Shown here piece after piece: positions 52,613 to 63,330 of a DNA stretch of 64,000 nt (position 1 is the first letter of the stretch; each line of letters starts with the position of its first letter). Origin of the DNA: Ctenosaura bakeri (Eukaryota > Chordata > Lepidosauria > Squamata > Iguanidae). The position numbers and the translations under genes are program-made. The stretch lies in the NCBI GenBank assembly GCA_948474755.1, contig CAOLHI010000652.1, forward strand, positions 124,001-188,000, given 5' to 3'. The notes under the pieces were generated by a model that was not told the DNA's origin, ran no database searches, and saw only the letters and a program-made list of their open reading frames with translations.

Positions 52613-53389
52613 CTATTTATTTATTTATAAATGATTTTTATTACATTTTCACAATAAAACAAACATAAGTTCTCCTCCAGTGCACTAAAAAAGGAGGAAA
52701 TGGGCGACATTAATACATAAAGATAACCAAAATTAGAAAAACGTGCTATACAAATCAGAAGGAAGGAAAGAGTGAAAGAAGAAAAAGAGGGGGGAAAAAC
52801 CTTAAAAAAAAAGGATCAACAAGAAAAGAAACCCACATTGCATTTAGGTACCCTCTAACACCTCCCCCTCTGCAAATTCTCACATTACCTGACATCAGTT
52901 GTTTTACTGGATCAAGATAAACCCCGTCACTTTGAAGAGAAGGAATTTTCCTTTGTGTATATATATTAACTCTATATCTTAAGAGTTATAATTCTATTAA
53001 ATTTCAAATCCCGATTGAAATTAATCACCCAATCTATTCTTCACATAGGATATATATAAGGTTCCCAAATTTTTAAACATGATTGCATAGATGTTCCCTT
53101 TAGCTAACCTGAGAGCTTATCAATTTTAGCCACTTCCATCACTTTCCCTAGGCATTCTTGCACTAATGGATTACATTTCTGCCGCCAATATTTTGCTAAT
53201 GTTATTCTTGCTGCTGTTATCAAGTAATGCAACAATATTGTGTTATCCTTTTCCATTTGATCCTTGTAATCTAACAAATTCAGGAGACGGACAATTGTTA
53301 TTATTTGCAGACAGTGAAGCTTACAAATATTTTTAGCAGCAATGATGACAGGTTACATAGTAGGGGTGTTTAGCGTGAGAGTCATCATA
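52613..53389 (-). mobile_element. LINE-like sequence, reversed (unclassified)
   Basis: TATTTATTTATTTATAAATG, then TTTTTATTACATTTTCACAA, looks like a reversed poly(A)-type tail. Downstream phrases such as TTTCTGCCGCCAATATTTTG and GTTATTCTTGCTGCTGTTAT resemble L1/L2-type 3' regions of lizards. No frame survives. Confidence 0.45.
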
Positions 53390-53549
53390 GGCCATTTCTA
53401 TAATGCTATTATTCCACTTTCAACATCCTATGGAATCCTGGGGTTTGCAGTTTAGGGAAAGGCCTTTAAGGCCCCTTCCTAAATTGCAAACCCCAGGATT
53501 CCATAGGATGTTAAAAGTGGAATAATAGCACTATAGTGTAGAAATGGCC
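53390..53549. mobile_element. Foldback MITE, full copy, diverged subfamily
   Basis: Arms share private GCTATTATTCC and CAGTTTAGG/CCTAAATTG variants around a GGCCTTTAAGGCC centre. 160 bp. Confidence 0.9.
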
Positions 53550-54072
53550 TCAGTGATCAGTGATTTTGAAACACCCAGATTGTAAATGTGTCCCTTTTTT
53601 TTTGCTTTTCAATATATGGCAACCCTCTTGGATGGCCATTTTTTGGAAATGCTGAAGGTGGGATGGGCTAGATGGCCCTTGGGGTACCGCACAACTGTAT
53701 GACTCCACAATCCCTTTGTGCACATTATCAAGATCTGCAACAGAGCCATCCAGTCCTACAGGAATTCCCCCTCTGCTCTCTGAACGGTGGCATGCTTCAC
53801 TTGGCAGGCACATTTTTAAAGATTATTCTGCCAGTTCAGCTTTCCCTTGGGTGAATTCTTTGAAAAGAACGCTGGATGGAAGAGGAAAGAGAGAAAAGGG
53901 ATGCTCATAAAGCGGTCAGTCACGCCCTGGACTCGTGCCTAGATTGCTGGAACGAAGCCTCTCTCCTGCCGCCCTGACCGTCAATGGGCATGGCATTGGT
54001 GCCACCGGCCAACCAGCCCACTTTGCAAGTCCAGCTTCCTGCATCATGAGCAGCCAGATCTCCCCAGCTATG
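53550..54072. mobile_element. Unclassified sequence with a CR1 scrap
   Basis: GATGGGCTAGATGGCCCTTG near 53660 is a CR1-like 3' end on the + strand (53615-53705). The remainder is unrecognised. Confidence 0.45.
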
Positions 54073-54130
54073 GCACAGAATCACAGAGTTGGAAGAGACC
54101 ACAAGGGTCATCGGGTCCAACCACAAAGGC
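54073..54130 (-). mobile_element. CR1 3'-end scrap
   Basis: CAGAATCACAGAGTTGGAAG, then GTCATCGGGTCCAACC. Confidence 0.75.
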
Positions 54131-54146
54131 AATTTCTGGACACTGA

Positions 54147-54532
54147 TAGAATCATAGAATCATAGAAATGTAGAGTTGGAAGAGACCCCAGGGGCCATCC
54201 AGTCCAACCCCCTGCCATGCAGGAACACCCTCAAAGCGCTCCCCACAGATGGCCATCCAGCCTCTGCTTAAAAACCTCCAAGGAAGGAGACTCCACTACA
54301 CTCCATGGAGGCAGCAGATTCCACTGCCGGACAGCCCTGACCATCAGGAAGTTCTTCCTGAGGGTCAGGTGGAATCTCCTTTCCTGCAGCTTGAATCCGT
54401 TGCTCCTTGTCCTGGTCTCTGGAGCAGCAGAAAACAAGCCCGCTCCTTCCTCTACATGGCATCCCTTCAAATATTTAAACATGGCTCTTATGTCCCCTCT
54501 TCACCTTCTCTTCTGCAGACTAAACATACCCA
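54147..54532 (-). mobile_element. CR1 LINE 3' fragment, young
   Basis: ATAGAATCATAGAATCATAG to CTCTTCTGCAGACTAAACAT. Minus-strand open frame 54482-54231 covers [20 protein letters not shown] to the stop. Confidence 0.94.
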
Positions 54533-55079
54533 TGATGTTATTGATCCCCCCCCTCCGCCAATTTGTCTTCTTTACACCGGCAAGGAAAGCCTGGCACCTT
54601 TGCTGAACACCCTTTGGTTGCACACCGGTGTGGCCTCGTACCTGTGGCTGCCGGTCCTGTGAGATGAGCATGAAGCTCAGGAGCATGTCCTGGAGAAAGC
54701 AGGGTTCCTTCCCTCACCAAGAGATTCAGGCTCTGCGTGGCTCCGGGCCCTAACATCACACCCAAGAAAAAACCCATAAATACTAAGGCAAGTTTTTAGC
54801 CTACAAGGCCAGAAAAGAGAGGGTGGAGCTCACAATCCAATTTTAGGAGTCAGAAGGAGAGGGTCTTGAGAGGGGATTTAAGTTTTGCACAGCAACCTAC
54901 CAGAAGCTGGAGGGCGTGAGGGCCCCCAGATTTTCTTCACAACTGGATCATGGCACAGGAGTCGAGGAAAAATCCCAAGGGCCATCACAGAAAAGTTGCA
55001 GCGGTCAATATGCTGTTAAGGGAAAAAACTCACACGTGCCCCCCTCTCACACCCCCCACACCTTTCTTCCTGAGATCCT
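54533..55079. other. Intergenic sequence, no gene seen
   Basis: Nothing recognised. Confidence 0.35.
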
Positions 55080-55262
55080 GACAAATAGAAAAGGCTTTGA
55101 TGCTTTAATATCTCTTTTATTCCCTAACAAATGACATCGCAGAAAAACCAACCTGCTTTCCCCTGACAGTAGCTTCATCTGCAGCCGTTCAGCCCTCCTC
55201 GGTAATCGATAAAATGCGATGTGTACAAGTTTAGCCTTCTGTGCCAAAGCGATTAATGGGTC
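55080..55262. promoter_or_regulatory. Candidate conserved noncoding block
   Basis: Unique; contains GATGCTTTAATATCTCTTTT, GTAATCGATAAAATGCGATG and AGCGATTAATGGG. Texture only. Confidence 0.25.
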
Positions 55263-55479
55263 AAGCATCAAACAAGGGAACAGGAAAGCAAAACCAGACA
55301 GGCCCAAGATCAAACACAGGGGAGAGGAAAAGACCAGGTGTTTGGATCATTCTGGGCCACCTCCAGATCCCCTGGACTACGCTTCCTACCAATTCCAGCA
55401 AGCACAGCCAGTGGTCAAGGATTATGGGAGTTGCAGTCTAAAGTTGTTTGGAGGCTACTGGGACAGAAAGGAATCGTGT
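55263..55479. other. Intergenic sequence
   Basis: GGATTATGGGAGTTGCAGTC near 55420 is MITE-like; otherwise nothing recognised. Confidence 0.35.
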
Positions 55480-55675
55480 AGCATCTTTGAGATTCAGGAA
55501 AAGAATTTTCTAGCACAAGCTTTCATGGACTCCGGTCCATCTCATCAGATGCATGGAATGCAATCCATGCACACTTAACGCCTGAAAATTCTTTTCTCCA
55601 TTTAGTCTCAGCAGTGGTTCTCGATTCCTTTATATCTCTTTATGCTGAAACAGACTAACTCAGCTATGTCTCTGA
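55480..55675. mobile_element. Dispersed repeat of unknown class, copy 1
   Basis: GTGTAGCATCTTTGAGATTC, GCACAAGCTTTCATGGACTC, GTCCATCTCATCAGATGCAT, GCTGAAACAGACTAACTCAG. A related, reordered or reversed copy lies at 58125-58262. Confidence 0.55.
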
Positions 55676-55781
55676 ACTCTGCTTGACGGACATGGTGTTG
55701 CCTACACTTGACCTAAAAGTTCTGGTTCCTCTGTCTCTCTTTGCAGACCTAAATGCCATCTGTGGAACAGTGCCATTGTCA

Positions 55782-56085
55782 TAAAATCACAGAGTTGAAA
55801 GAGCCATTGAGTCCACCTTCCCGGGATGCAGAAATTCACCTCTAAAGCATCCCTGAGAGATGGCCCTCCAGCCTCTGTCTACACTATTACGCTCCAAGGC
55901 AGCTTGTTCCACTGCTGAAGAGCTTCTAGGCAGCAAGAAGTTCTTCCTGAAGCTTATTTGGAATCTCCTCGCTTGTAATTGGAACCCATTGGTTTGGATC
56001 TCGCCTTCTGGAACAGCAGAAAACAAGCCCACTACATTTTCCACCTGGAAGCCCTTCAGATAATATGTTGGACACTGATCCAACA
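55782..56085 (-). mobile_element. Old CR1 fragment
   Basis: ATAAAATCACAGAGTTGAAA, TGGCCCTCCAGCCTCTGTCT, GGAACAGCAGAAAACAAGCC. Confidence 0.85.
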
Positions 56086-56326
56086 CTACTCTCTCCCACT
56101 AAGCACTGCAATTTGTTGCATTTTGCTGTCTGGACACCACAGCTACCCCTGAACACATTTCCAGTATCAAATTAGTGCCGCATTGCTTTTTTGGGTGAAA
56201 TGCAACCACTCTCTAGTTCAACATCTCCCCCCACCCCTGCTGCATAGGTTGGCAACAGTAAGCACAGAGTAACAAACTCCCCATCCAGGGACACACTATT
56301 CCTGAAAAAAATCCACACAACGCTTC
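56086..56326. other. Intergenic sequence
   Basis: Nothing recognised. Confidence 0.3.
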
Positions 56327-57120
56327 TTTAATGGCAACCTTGTTAGAAAGAGTGGCATCCATTTCTACCAATTGCTGAGACATGAGATTAGTGGGGTACT
56401 AAGTTTGCTAAGATTGCTTGTGATAAACAGTGGAGGAGGAAGGAGATAGCACAGCATGTGGGAGTGAGGCCAGTGTGCAAAGTTTTGTGCAGATTGTCTT
56501 GCTTGCAAACTGTTTGGGTTTTGCCTCCTTCATGAAAGAAACCAGTCAAATGTCCCTCTGCCCCACCTTTCTCCACACCGTGAAAGAGGGACCCCGGAAT
56601 TCCCTGGAGCTGATGGGGCAGACATTGCAGTTAGTGACCCCAAGTGAAGAAGCCAGAGTTTTACACATGACACTTGTACAGAAAAGTGGCTGTGGAGTTG
56701 CAGCATGGTTCATGAGTTGCTCTGTCCACCCTCTGACCCTCAGCAGCCAAGATCTTGGGCCTAAAGAGATGAAGCTGAGAACTCTTCCCCTCTTCCTCCA
56801 ATGGTCAAACCAAGCCGGGGGAACTCCAGGATTGTACAGAAGTCTTTGACCAGCAAGCAGTCTCTCAGCACTCTATGCAACTGTGGAAGACTATGTCCCT
56901 GCGTTCCATGGCAGGTGAGGACCTGCTCAGCTTGGAGCCTTCCAAGGAGGTTCAAAGAACATTTTAGAACCTTGGCCAAGAGCACCCTCCAATGGAGCTC
57001 CTCCAAGGCTGCTCCATCCACCCGCAGCTCTCTACTTGCGTCCTTCTCAGAGCCCACTGGCTCATTCTGGGCAAGATGCCTGGCCTCTCTATTGCCCACC
57101 TCCATGCCCCAAGGTGCCCA
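56327..57120 (-). other. TTI1: Possible TTI1 3' UTR
   Basis: Sequence following the TTI1 stop on the minus strand that matches no repeat recognised in the window. The first ATTAAA on this strand reads at 56332-56327. Short open frames here (for example the minus-strand frame 56964-57155) look incidental. The 3' end is not established. Confidence 0.35.
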
Positions 57121-57325
57121 TCAGGGTTCTCCTCCCTCTCTTCTGTGCAGCTCATCCAATAGGCGTTGCACGTTGTCAGTGAACTCGTTGCGCTTCTTTG
57201 CCATCCCGTGAAGTTTCACGGGTGCCAGGCTGGGGTGGGGAGGCTGGTAGGTGTGGGGGCACCAGACATTGCAGAGGAAGAGCCAGGTGGCATCTGGGTC
57301 CATCTGGATCAGCTGGAGGAAGACA
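57121..57325 (-). CDS. TTI1: TTI1 last coding exon (TELO2-interacting protein 1), partial
   Basis: On the minus strand a strong acceptor (TTCTGTTTTGCAG) precedes base 57325. One base completes a split Ser codon (phase 2 intron), then 67 codons run to TGA at 57123-57121. The peptide starts VFLQLIQMDPDATWLFL and continues through PPHPSLAPVKLHG (residues 28-40) to TDNVQRLLDEL. It aligns along its whole length with the C-terminus of vertebrate TTI1 as I know it. TTI1 is a HEAT-repeat scaffold of the TELO2-TTI1-TTI2 complex, which works with HSP90 and R2TP to stabilise PI3K-like kinases (mTOR, ATM, ATR, DNA-PKcs, SMG1). Here eight residues (HRREGGEP) follow the point where the human protein ends. 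The intact acceptor and frame argue for a real exon, not a processed pseudogene. It converges on VSTM2L, as in mammals. The preceding exon was not found up to 64000. Confidence 0.88.
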
Positions 57326-57512
57326 CTGCAAAACAGAAGTAGGGAGGAGTGAAAAAATGTGGGTTTTGGCAGGCCTCCTCTACACATGGCTAAGTCTGGA
57401 GGCCAACCCACGGGATGGGCTTCTGGTGAGTCATTCTTGGCTTCCATTTCCTACCTGTGACTCCATTCTCTCAGGCAGAAGACACAAAAGTCTGCTTCAG
57501 TATTTTTTTTTT

Positions 57513-58012
57513 TTGGAAAATTCCAGCATTCTCTCTCACACCCCTCTCTTGCTGCTACTGCAATTGGAATTTAGACAAGAGAGAGTTTCCTGCATGTGAA
57601 ACTCTTCTGTTTTTCTTGTCTAACATCTTTCCATTTGCTCTTCCTTTCCCATGAAACACATGGTCATAAATACCTTTGTGTACCCAAGTATCTGGCCCAC
57701 CTGACATGGAAAAGTTCCTAGCGTCATATAAAGACTCCCTGCTTCTCACTCTCTGTCTTTTCAATTTTGCTTACAGTTCCAACTCCTCTTCCTCTCCTTT
57801 CCTTTAGCCGTGCTTTGCTTCTCCATCAAGACAGTGGTTAAGAATGAAGCCCTTACCTTTACCTGATTTTTCCATTAGCTAGTTAGGCTCTCCCTGCATA
57901 TGTAAATATAAAGGCCGTTAGAAAACATTCCGTAAGCTTGTAACCTGAAACCGCCTGCCTCGTTTATTTGGAGCCAGTTTCAATTTAAGGAAGCAATGCA
58001 GGACTGAGGCAC
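57513..58012 (+). mobile_element. LTR-like sequence related to family A
   Basis: TTTGGAAAATTCCAGCATTC, GGTCATAAATACCTTTGTGT and CCATTAGCTAGTTAGGCTCT align in order with family A LTR landmarks at 6306, 6440 and 6660. A separate or very diverged family. No clear target duplication. In the probable TTI1 intron. Confidence 0.6.
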
Positions 58013-58124
58013 ACTCATCTGCTACTCTGCCAAAAGAAGGCCGATTTCGGCTTTAAGCTTTCATGTTTCCCCCGAAAAGGGCTAACGCCCTGAGAAACTC
58101 CAATTTTTAACAAGTATAGAAAGA

Positions 58125-58262
58125 GAAAATGAAGGAGGACTCTTTGTGGCACCCTGAAGACGTTCCCAAACATCAGCTTCCATGGATGGGACCTGTGGAG
58201 GTGGGCTAAAGGCCACAAAAGCTTAAGCTGAAATAAACTGATTAGTGTCCAAGGTGCCACTT
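58125..58262. mobile_element. Dispersed repeat of unknown class, copy 2
   Basis: AAGGAGGACTCTTTGTGGCA, CATCAGCTTCCATGGATGGG, AGCTGAAATAAACTGATTAG, TGTCCAAGGTGCCAC. Confidence 0.5.
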
Positions 58263-58573
58263 TTCCCCTTCCTCTTTCCTTGCTCTCTTGGGCGCATGCC
58301 TTGGGAGGAAGAGAAACATGTAATCCCCAAGCATGCCATCAACTGATTTGCACCTACAGAAAAAACACCACATACGGTAGCCCCCCACCCCTTATCCCCA
58401 GTTTCAGTTAACCGCAGCAACCTCTTCCTTCCAAAAGCACCCTCCTCCCTCCCACCCTTTGCCCCAGTCTGTCCCTGGCATCCAGTCGATGGGATCCACG
58501 TGGCCTGCTCTGGAACCTACCACGTACACCTTGCATGCCTTCCCGCCTGCTCCCCACTCTTTAACCATTCTCC
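58263..58573. other. Intronic sequence; possible DNA-transposon end
   Basis: CACCCCTTATCCCCAGTTTCAGTTAACCGC-type sequence near 58388-58416 resembles termini of pogo/Tigger-like elements. Weak. Confidence 0.25.
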
Positions 58574-58623
58574 CAAAAGGGAGATAGGAAGCCCCAGCCC
58601 AGAGGCAGAATTTGGCAAAGGTT
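58574..58623 (+). repeat. 50-bp sequence shared with 61670
   Basis: GATAGGAAGCCCCAGCCCAG, then AGGCAGAATTTGGCAAAG, nearly identical to 61670-61720. Flanks differ. Confidence 0.8.
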
Positions 58624-59329
58624 TTTTTTCCTCTTCATATTTTCAGTATTTTTTTTTTAGTGGTCTATGCAGCCTCTAGGTGGTCCTGAAGGAGGCAGAA
58701 AATTAGATGCCAGACTTGCCAAAGTTGTCCTCCCTCCCCCTGGGTTAGATATAAAATGAATGAGCAACACAAAGCTTTCAAAATCCAAACAGGATAAGCC
58801 ATTTAAATTACACAGGTGGCTGTTGATCTCCCTAAGCTACCTGATTCCACGCCAGGGAAACTGTCTTGGTGTTTTGGGTTTTTGTCTCCAAAGTCCAGAC
58901 TTCCACATCTCTGAAGGGGGAGCCCGGGATGTGAAGCCGCGTTGTGCCAAATCAGGATTGCTGCGTCTGGGTGGATTTGCGTCCGCCTTCACAGCTTAGC
59001 GTGGTTTGTTCTGGCTGGCACCAGCTCTGTGTGGCTTTTCCTAGTTCCGCTGCCTGAAATCATTGCTAACTGTGAACAACAGCGATTGGACCTAGAATAT
59101 TACGTGCGTGTAAAAAGGTCTACTTGAGCAGCAGCTCCATAGTGCTGGAGAGGTGGCTTGGACAGCAGAGAAAGGCTTTCAGCCCTATGAAGGTTCTCCC
59201 AGACGTAAGGGTGTAAGGCACGCTCACACATTTTCTTGTGCTCACAGTGCCGTGGGGGGTGAGGGAAGTCAACAGCTGCAATACACACACAGACACACAC
59301 ACACATGAATTTGTGCAGAAATTACATTG
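58624..59329. other. Intronic sequence, no gene seen
   Basis: (CA)n at 59282-59306 next to the CR1 start. Nothing else recognised. Confidence 0.4.
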
Positions 59330-59890
59330 CAAAAACCTACCACTCTACTCTGCCTTGGTTAGACCCCATCTTGAATATTGTGTCCAGTTCTGGGCACCCC
59401 AATTCAAGAAGGATATCGACAAGCTGGAGCAAGTCCAGAGGAGGGCGACCAAAATGGTGAGAGGCCTGGAAGCCATGAAGCCCTATGAGGACAGACTTAG
59501 AGAGCTGGGTATGTTTTGTCTGCAGAAGAGAAGGTGAAGAGGGGACATGAGAGCCATGTTTAAGTATCTAAAGGGATGCCACGTAGAGGAAGGAGAGGGC
59601 TTGTTTTCTGCTGCTCCAGAGACCAGGACAAGGAGCAATGGATTCAAGCTGCAGGAAAGGAGATTCCACCTGAACCTCAGGAAAAACTTCCTGATGGTCA
59701 GGGCTGTCCGGCAGTGGAATCTGCTGCCTCCATGGAGTGTAGTGGAGTCTCCTTCCTTGGAGGTTTTTAAGCAGAGGCTTGATGGCCATCTGTCGGGAGT
59801 GCTTTGAGGGTGTTCCTGCATGGCAGAAGGGGGTTGGACTGGATGGCCCCTGGGGTCTCTTCCAACTCTACATTTCTATGATTCTATGAA
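59330..59890 (+). mobile_element. CR1 LINE 3' fragment, young
   Basis: CCACTCTACTCTGCCTTGGT to ACATTTCTATGATTCTATGA. Frames 59238-59537 and 59547-59807 are one CR1 ORF2 split by a TGA at the KRRLRGDM site. Confidence 0.95.
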
Positions 59891-60284
59891 AACAAAAACC
59901 CAAAAAGTTCTTGTGCATTTTTTATGCAAAAATGTTACTTGCACGCACACACACACAAACACACAGATAAAATCCAGTATTTTTTGTATACACTACAGTT
60001 AAAGGTCCCAAAAGTGCCACAGATCTTTGAAACATGCTTTAACCCAGCAGGGAAAACAAACAAGCAAACAAACGAAAGTTAGAAATATTTTGTTCTGACA
60101 TATGAAGATGATGCAAGCTGTTTGAGAGCCGATTCCTCAGAGGGAAGAGAGCCTTTTGGAAAGTGCCGGCCTGTTGTCTGCCTTTTCGTGGTCCTATTTT
60201 ACCTGGTTTTAATTCTACTGTTAATTCTATTTTTGATTTTTGTATGATATGAATTTTTAAAGCCAAATTTATCTAACGATTGAT
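59891..60284. other. Intronic sequence with CA repeat
   Basis: (AC)n near 59943-59960. Nothing else. Confidence 0.35.
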
Positions 60285-60429
60285 TAACTGACTGCATTTA
60301 TATCCCATCTTTCTTCTGGGATGGGAACTAAACAAAGGTCAAAACAGGTTTTGACCTTTGTAAGCTGCCCTGAGCACCAGATTAGGAAAAAGGGAGGATA
60401 TCAATCAACCTAAGAAGAAAAGGATTAGA
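60285..60429 (+). mobile_element. L2-like LINE tail with hairpin
   Basis: TGTAAGCTGCCCTGAGCACC and GGGAGGATATCAATCAACC resemble LINE 3' UTRs of the L2 type. Perfect 12-bp inverted repeat CAAAGGTCAAAA/TTTTGACCTTTG at 60333-60360. Confidence 0.45.
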
Positions 60430-60781
60430 GTGTCACTACCATTGTGTGTACAGACCCCACCTGGAATCCTGTGTCCAGTTCTGGGCACCACAGTTCATGA
60501 AAGATATTGACAAACTGGAACATGTCCAGAGGAGGGTGGCCAAAATGGTAGAAGGCTTGGAACCCATGAATTCCTATGAAGAGTGGCTTAGGGAGCTGGG
60601 TAAGTTTAGCCTGAAGAAGGTTAAGAGGGGACATGAGAGCCATGTTTAAATATTTGAAGGGATGTCATCTGGAGAATGGTTTCTGCTGCTCCAGAGACTA
60701 AGACATGGAGCAATGAATTCAAACTTCAGGAAAAGAAATTCCTTCTAAACATTAGGAATAACTTCCTGACAGTAAGGTTAG
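60430..60781 (+). mobile_element. Old CR1, first part
   Basis: GACCCCACCTGGAATCCTGT to AACTTCCTGACAGTAAGGTT. Interrupted by a CR1 in opposite orientation. Confidence 0.9.
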
Positions 60782-61460
<679 letters not shown>

Positions 61461-61655
61461 TGAAAGTGGTCTGAAAGTGGAATCCACTGCTGCCTCAATG
61501 GAGTGTGGTGGAGTTGTCTCCTTTGGACGTTTTTAAAGAGAGGCTGACTAGCCATCTGCAGGAAGTGTTCTGATTGTGTCCTCCTGCCCGGCAGAAGGGG
61601 GTTGGACTGGATGGCCCTTGGGGTCTCCTCCAGTTCTATGATTCTATACTATGTT
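61461..61655 (+). mobile_element. Old CR1, second part
   Basis: GAAAGTGGAATCCACTGCTG to CTCCAGTTCTATGATTCTAT. Starts with a doubled GTCTGAAAGTG. Confidence 0.88.
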
Positions 61656-61789
61656 TGGAATTTGTCTAACCAAAAGGGATATAGGAAGCCCCAGCCCAGA
61701 GGCAGAATTTGCCAAAGCAAGACCCTCAATCTGCCATGCAGAAGTTCTTCACAGACCGCTCTGAGAATGTCCACCTCCTCCACCGGAAG
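61656..61789. repeat. Unique sequence containing the 61670 shared repeat
   Basis: 61670-61720 matches 58574-58623; the rest is unrecognised. Confidence 0.6.
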
Positions 61790-61872
61790 ATGGGTTGGTG
61801 TAGTGAGGATGTTGGATTAGATGTCCCTTGTGATCCCTTGCAGCTCTGGGATTCTAGGATTCTATTTATCTA
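61790..61872 (+). mobile_element. CR1-like 3'-end scrap
   Basis: GATGTTGGATTAGATGTCCC, then GCAGCTCTGGGATTCTAGGA. Confidence 0.7.
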
Positions 61873-61929
61873 TCATTACTAAATATTTTAACCACCATCA
61901 CCACACTCTTTTTGCTCTCATCTTTTTCC

Positions 61930-62150
61930 CCTCGGGTGTGACCAAAATGTAGAACGCCTAGAAGTCATGAAGCCCTCTGAGAAGCAGCTTAGGCAGCTGG
62001 GTATGTTCAGCCTGGAGAGAAAAAGGGTTAGCATAATAGCCATGTTTAAATAGCTGAAAGGATGTCCTATGGAAGATGGAGAAAGCCTATTTGCTGCTGC
62101 TCCAGAGATTAGGACATGGAGCAATGGCTTCAAATTACAGGCTCCCTCCC
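61930..62150 (+). mobile_element. Old CR1 fragment
   Basis: AAAATGTAGAACGCCTAGAA, GTATGTTCAGCCTGGAGAGA, GACATGGAGCAATGGCTTCA. Confidence 0.82.
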
Positions 62151-62439
62151 TGCAACTGACAGGTTAGGGACCAGAGCACTGTCAGAAAAAGGAACTGGCA
62201 GAAAAGCTGAACCCATGTACTGTATTGTAGGGAGCATGAAGGATGGATAGAGACTCACTTGGGACTGACTGCATGCACACTGCCAGCCAACTTAGTGCCT
62301 TTTTATCTCCTCTCAGCTCACTTTGCAAGCAACAGACATGTGCAAGTGGTTTGAAGTGGAACCCTTCTCGAATTAATGGAACTTGTCCTTAATTTGGAAG
62401 TGTCAAAAGAGCAAGATAATGGTGTGGCCAAAGATGGGG
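62151..62439. other. Intronic sequence, no feature
   Basis: Nothing recognised; probably an insertion between two parts of one CR1. Confidence 0.35.
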
Positions 62440-62672
62440 GCTTCCTGTACAGGAAAAGAGATTCCACCTTAACGTTAGGAAGAACTTTCTGGCGGTAAGA
62501 GCAGCTTGACAGCAGAAGACGTTGCTCCCTGGGTTCTTTGGAGGTTTTTAAAGAGAGACTGACTGGCCATCTGCGGGAAGTGCTTTGATTGCACACTCTT
62601 ACATGGCAGAAAGGGGTTGGACTGGATGGCCCTTGGGGTCTCCTCCAGCTCCAGGATTCAGTGATTCTATGA
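62440..62672 (+). mobile_element. Old CR1 3' end
   Basis: GATTCCACCTTAACGTTAGG to CAGGATTCAGTGATTCTATG. Plausibly the continuation of 61930-62150. Confidence 0.85.
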
Positions 62673-63264
62673 AGAAGGAGCAGCAGCAAAGATTTCTGTT
62701 CCAAACTCAGAAGGAACACAAGGTGCCCGCTGCAGTTTTCCCCCAGTGAGGTGGGTGACCAGGCCAGGTAATGAGCCTTCCAATGGTTATGGGTGTGATT
62801 TATCACATGCGATTCATCACATCTGTCCTGTCCCTTCGCTCAGCGCTCCGGAGCGTATAATCCGAGAAATTGGTTGAGCTGAAAAATGGGCAACCGGCAC
62901 AAAGCCAGCAGGCAAGCTCTGTGGCGTCTGAACCCGGGCTTTTCCGGTCGATAGCCAAACCAACCTTCCCTGCACCGCCTTGGCGACAACATGGCAAGAA
63001 GTTATATTCCATCCCCTAAAGAAAATTGTTGCTGGATAAAAATACAAATAAAGGATATAAGCAAAGCCATTAATACAGAAGGTTTATAAAGAAAGGGCTT
63101 TGAATAGGGTGCTATACTCCTTTTAATCTTCTTTTTTTGAATTGACTTTTATTATTTTTAGTGGCACACTTTAAACTGCTTTTAATGTTATTGATAATTC
63201 AATAGTGTTTTAATATTGACCTTTTGCAAGCTTATATGTATCGCATCTGTTTTAATTAGTAAAT
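62673..63264. other. Intronic sequence, AT-rich after 63040
   Basis: No gene seen. The block 62800-62960 is CpG-containing and unique. Confidence 0.35.
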
Positions 63265-63330
63265 TTGGAAGAGACCCCAGGGGCCATCCAGTCCAGCCCC
63301 CTTTTGCCATGCAGGAACACCCATCACAGT
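63265..63330 (-). mobile_element. CR1 3'-end scrap
   Basis: TTTGGAAGAGACCCCAGGGG, CATCCAGTCCAGCCCCC, then TGCCATGCAGGAACACCCAT. Confidence 0.85.

Noticed and set aside
56761..57105. Minus-strand 114-codon frame as extra TTI1 coding sequence
   Set aside because: It lies after the TTI1 stop, has no acceptor that I can support, and shows no homology.
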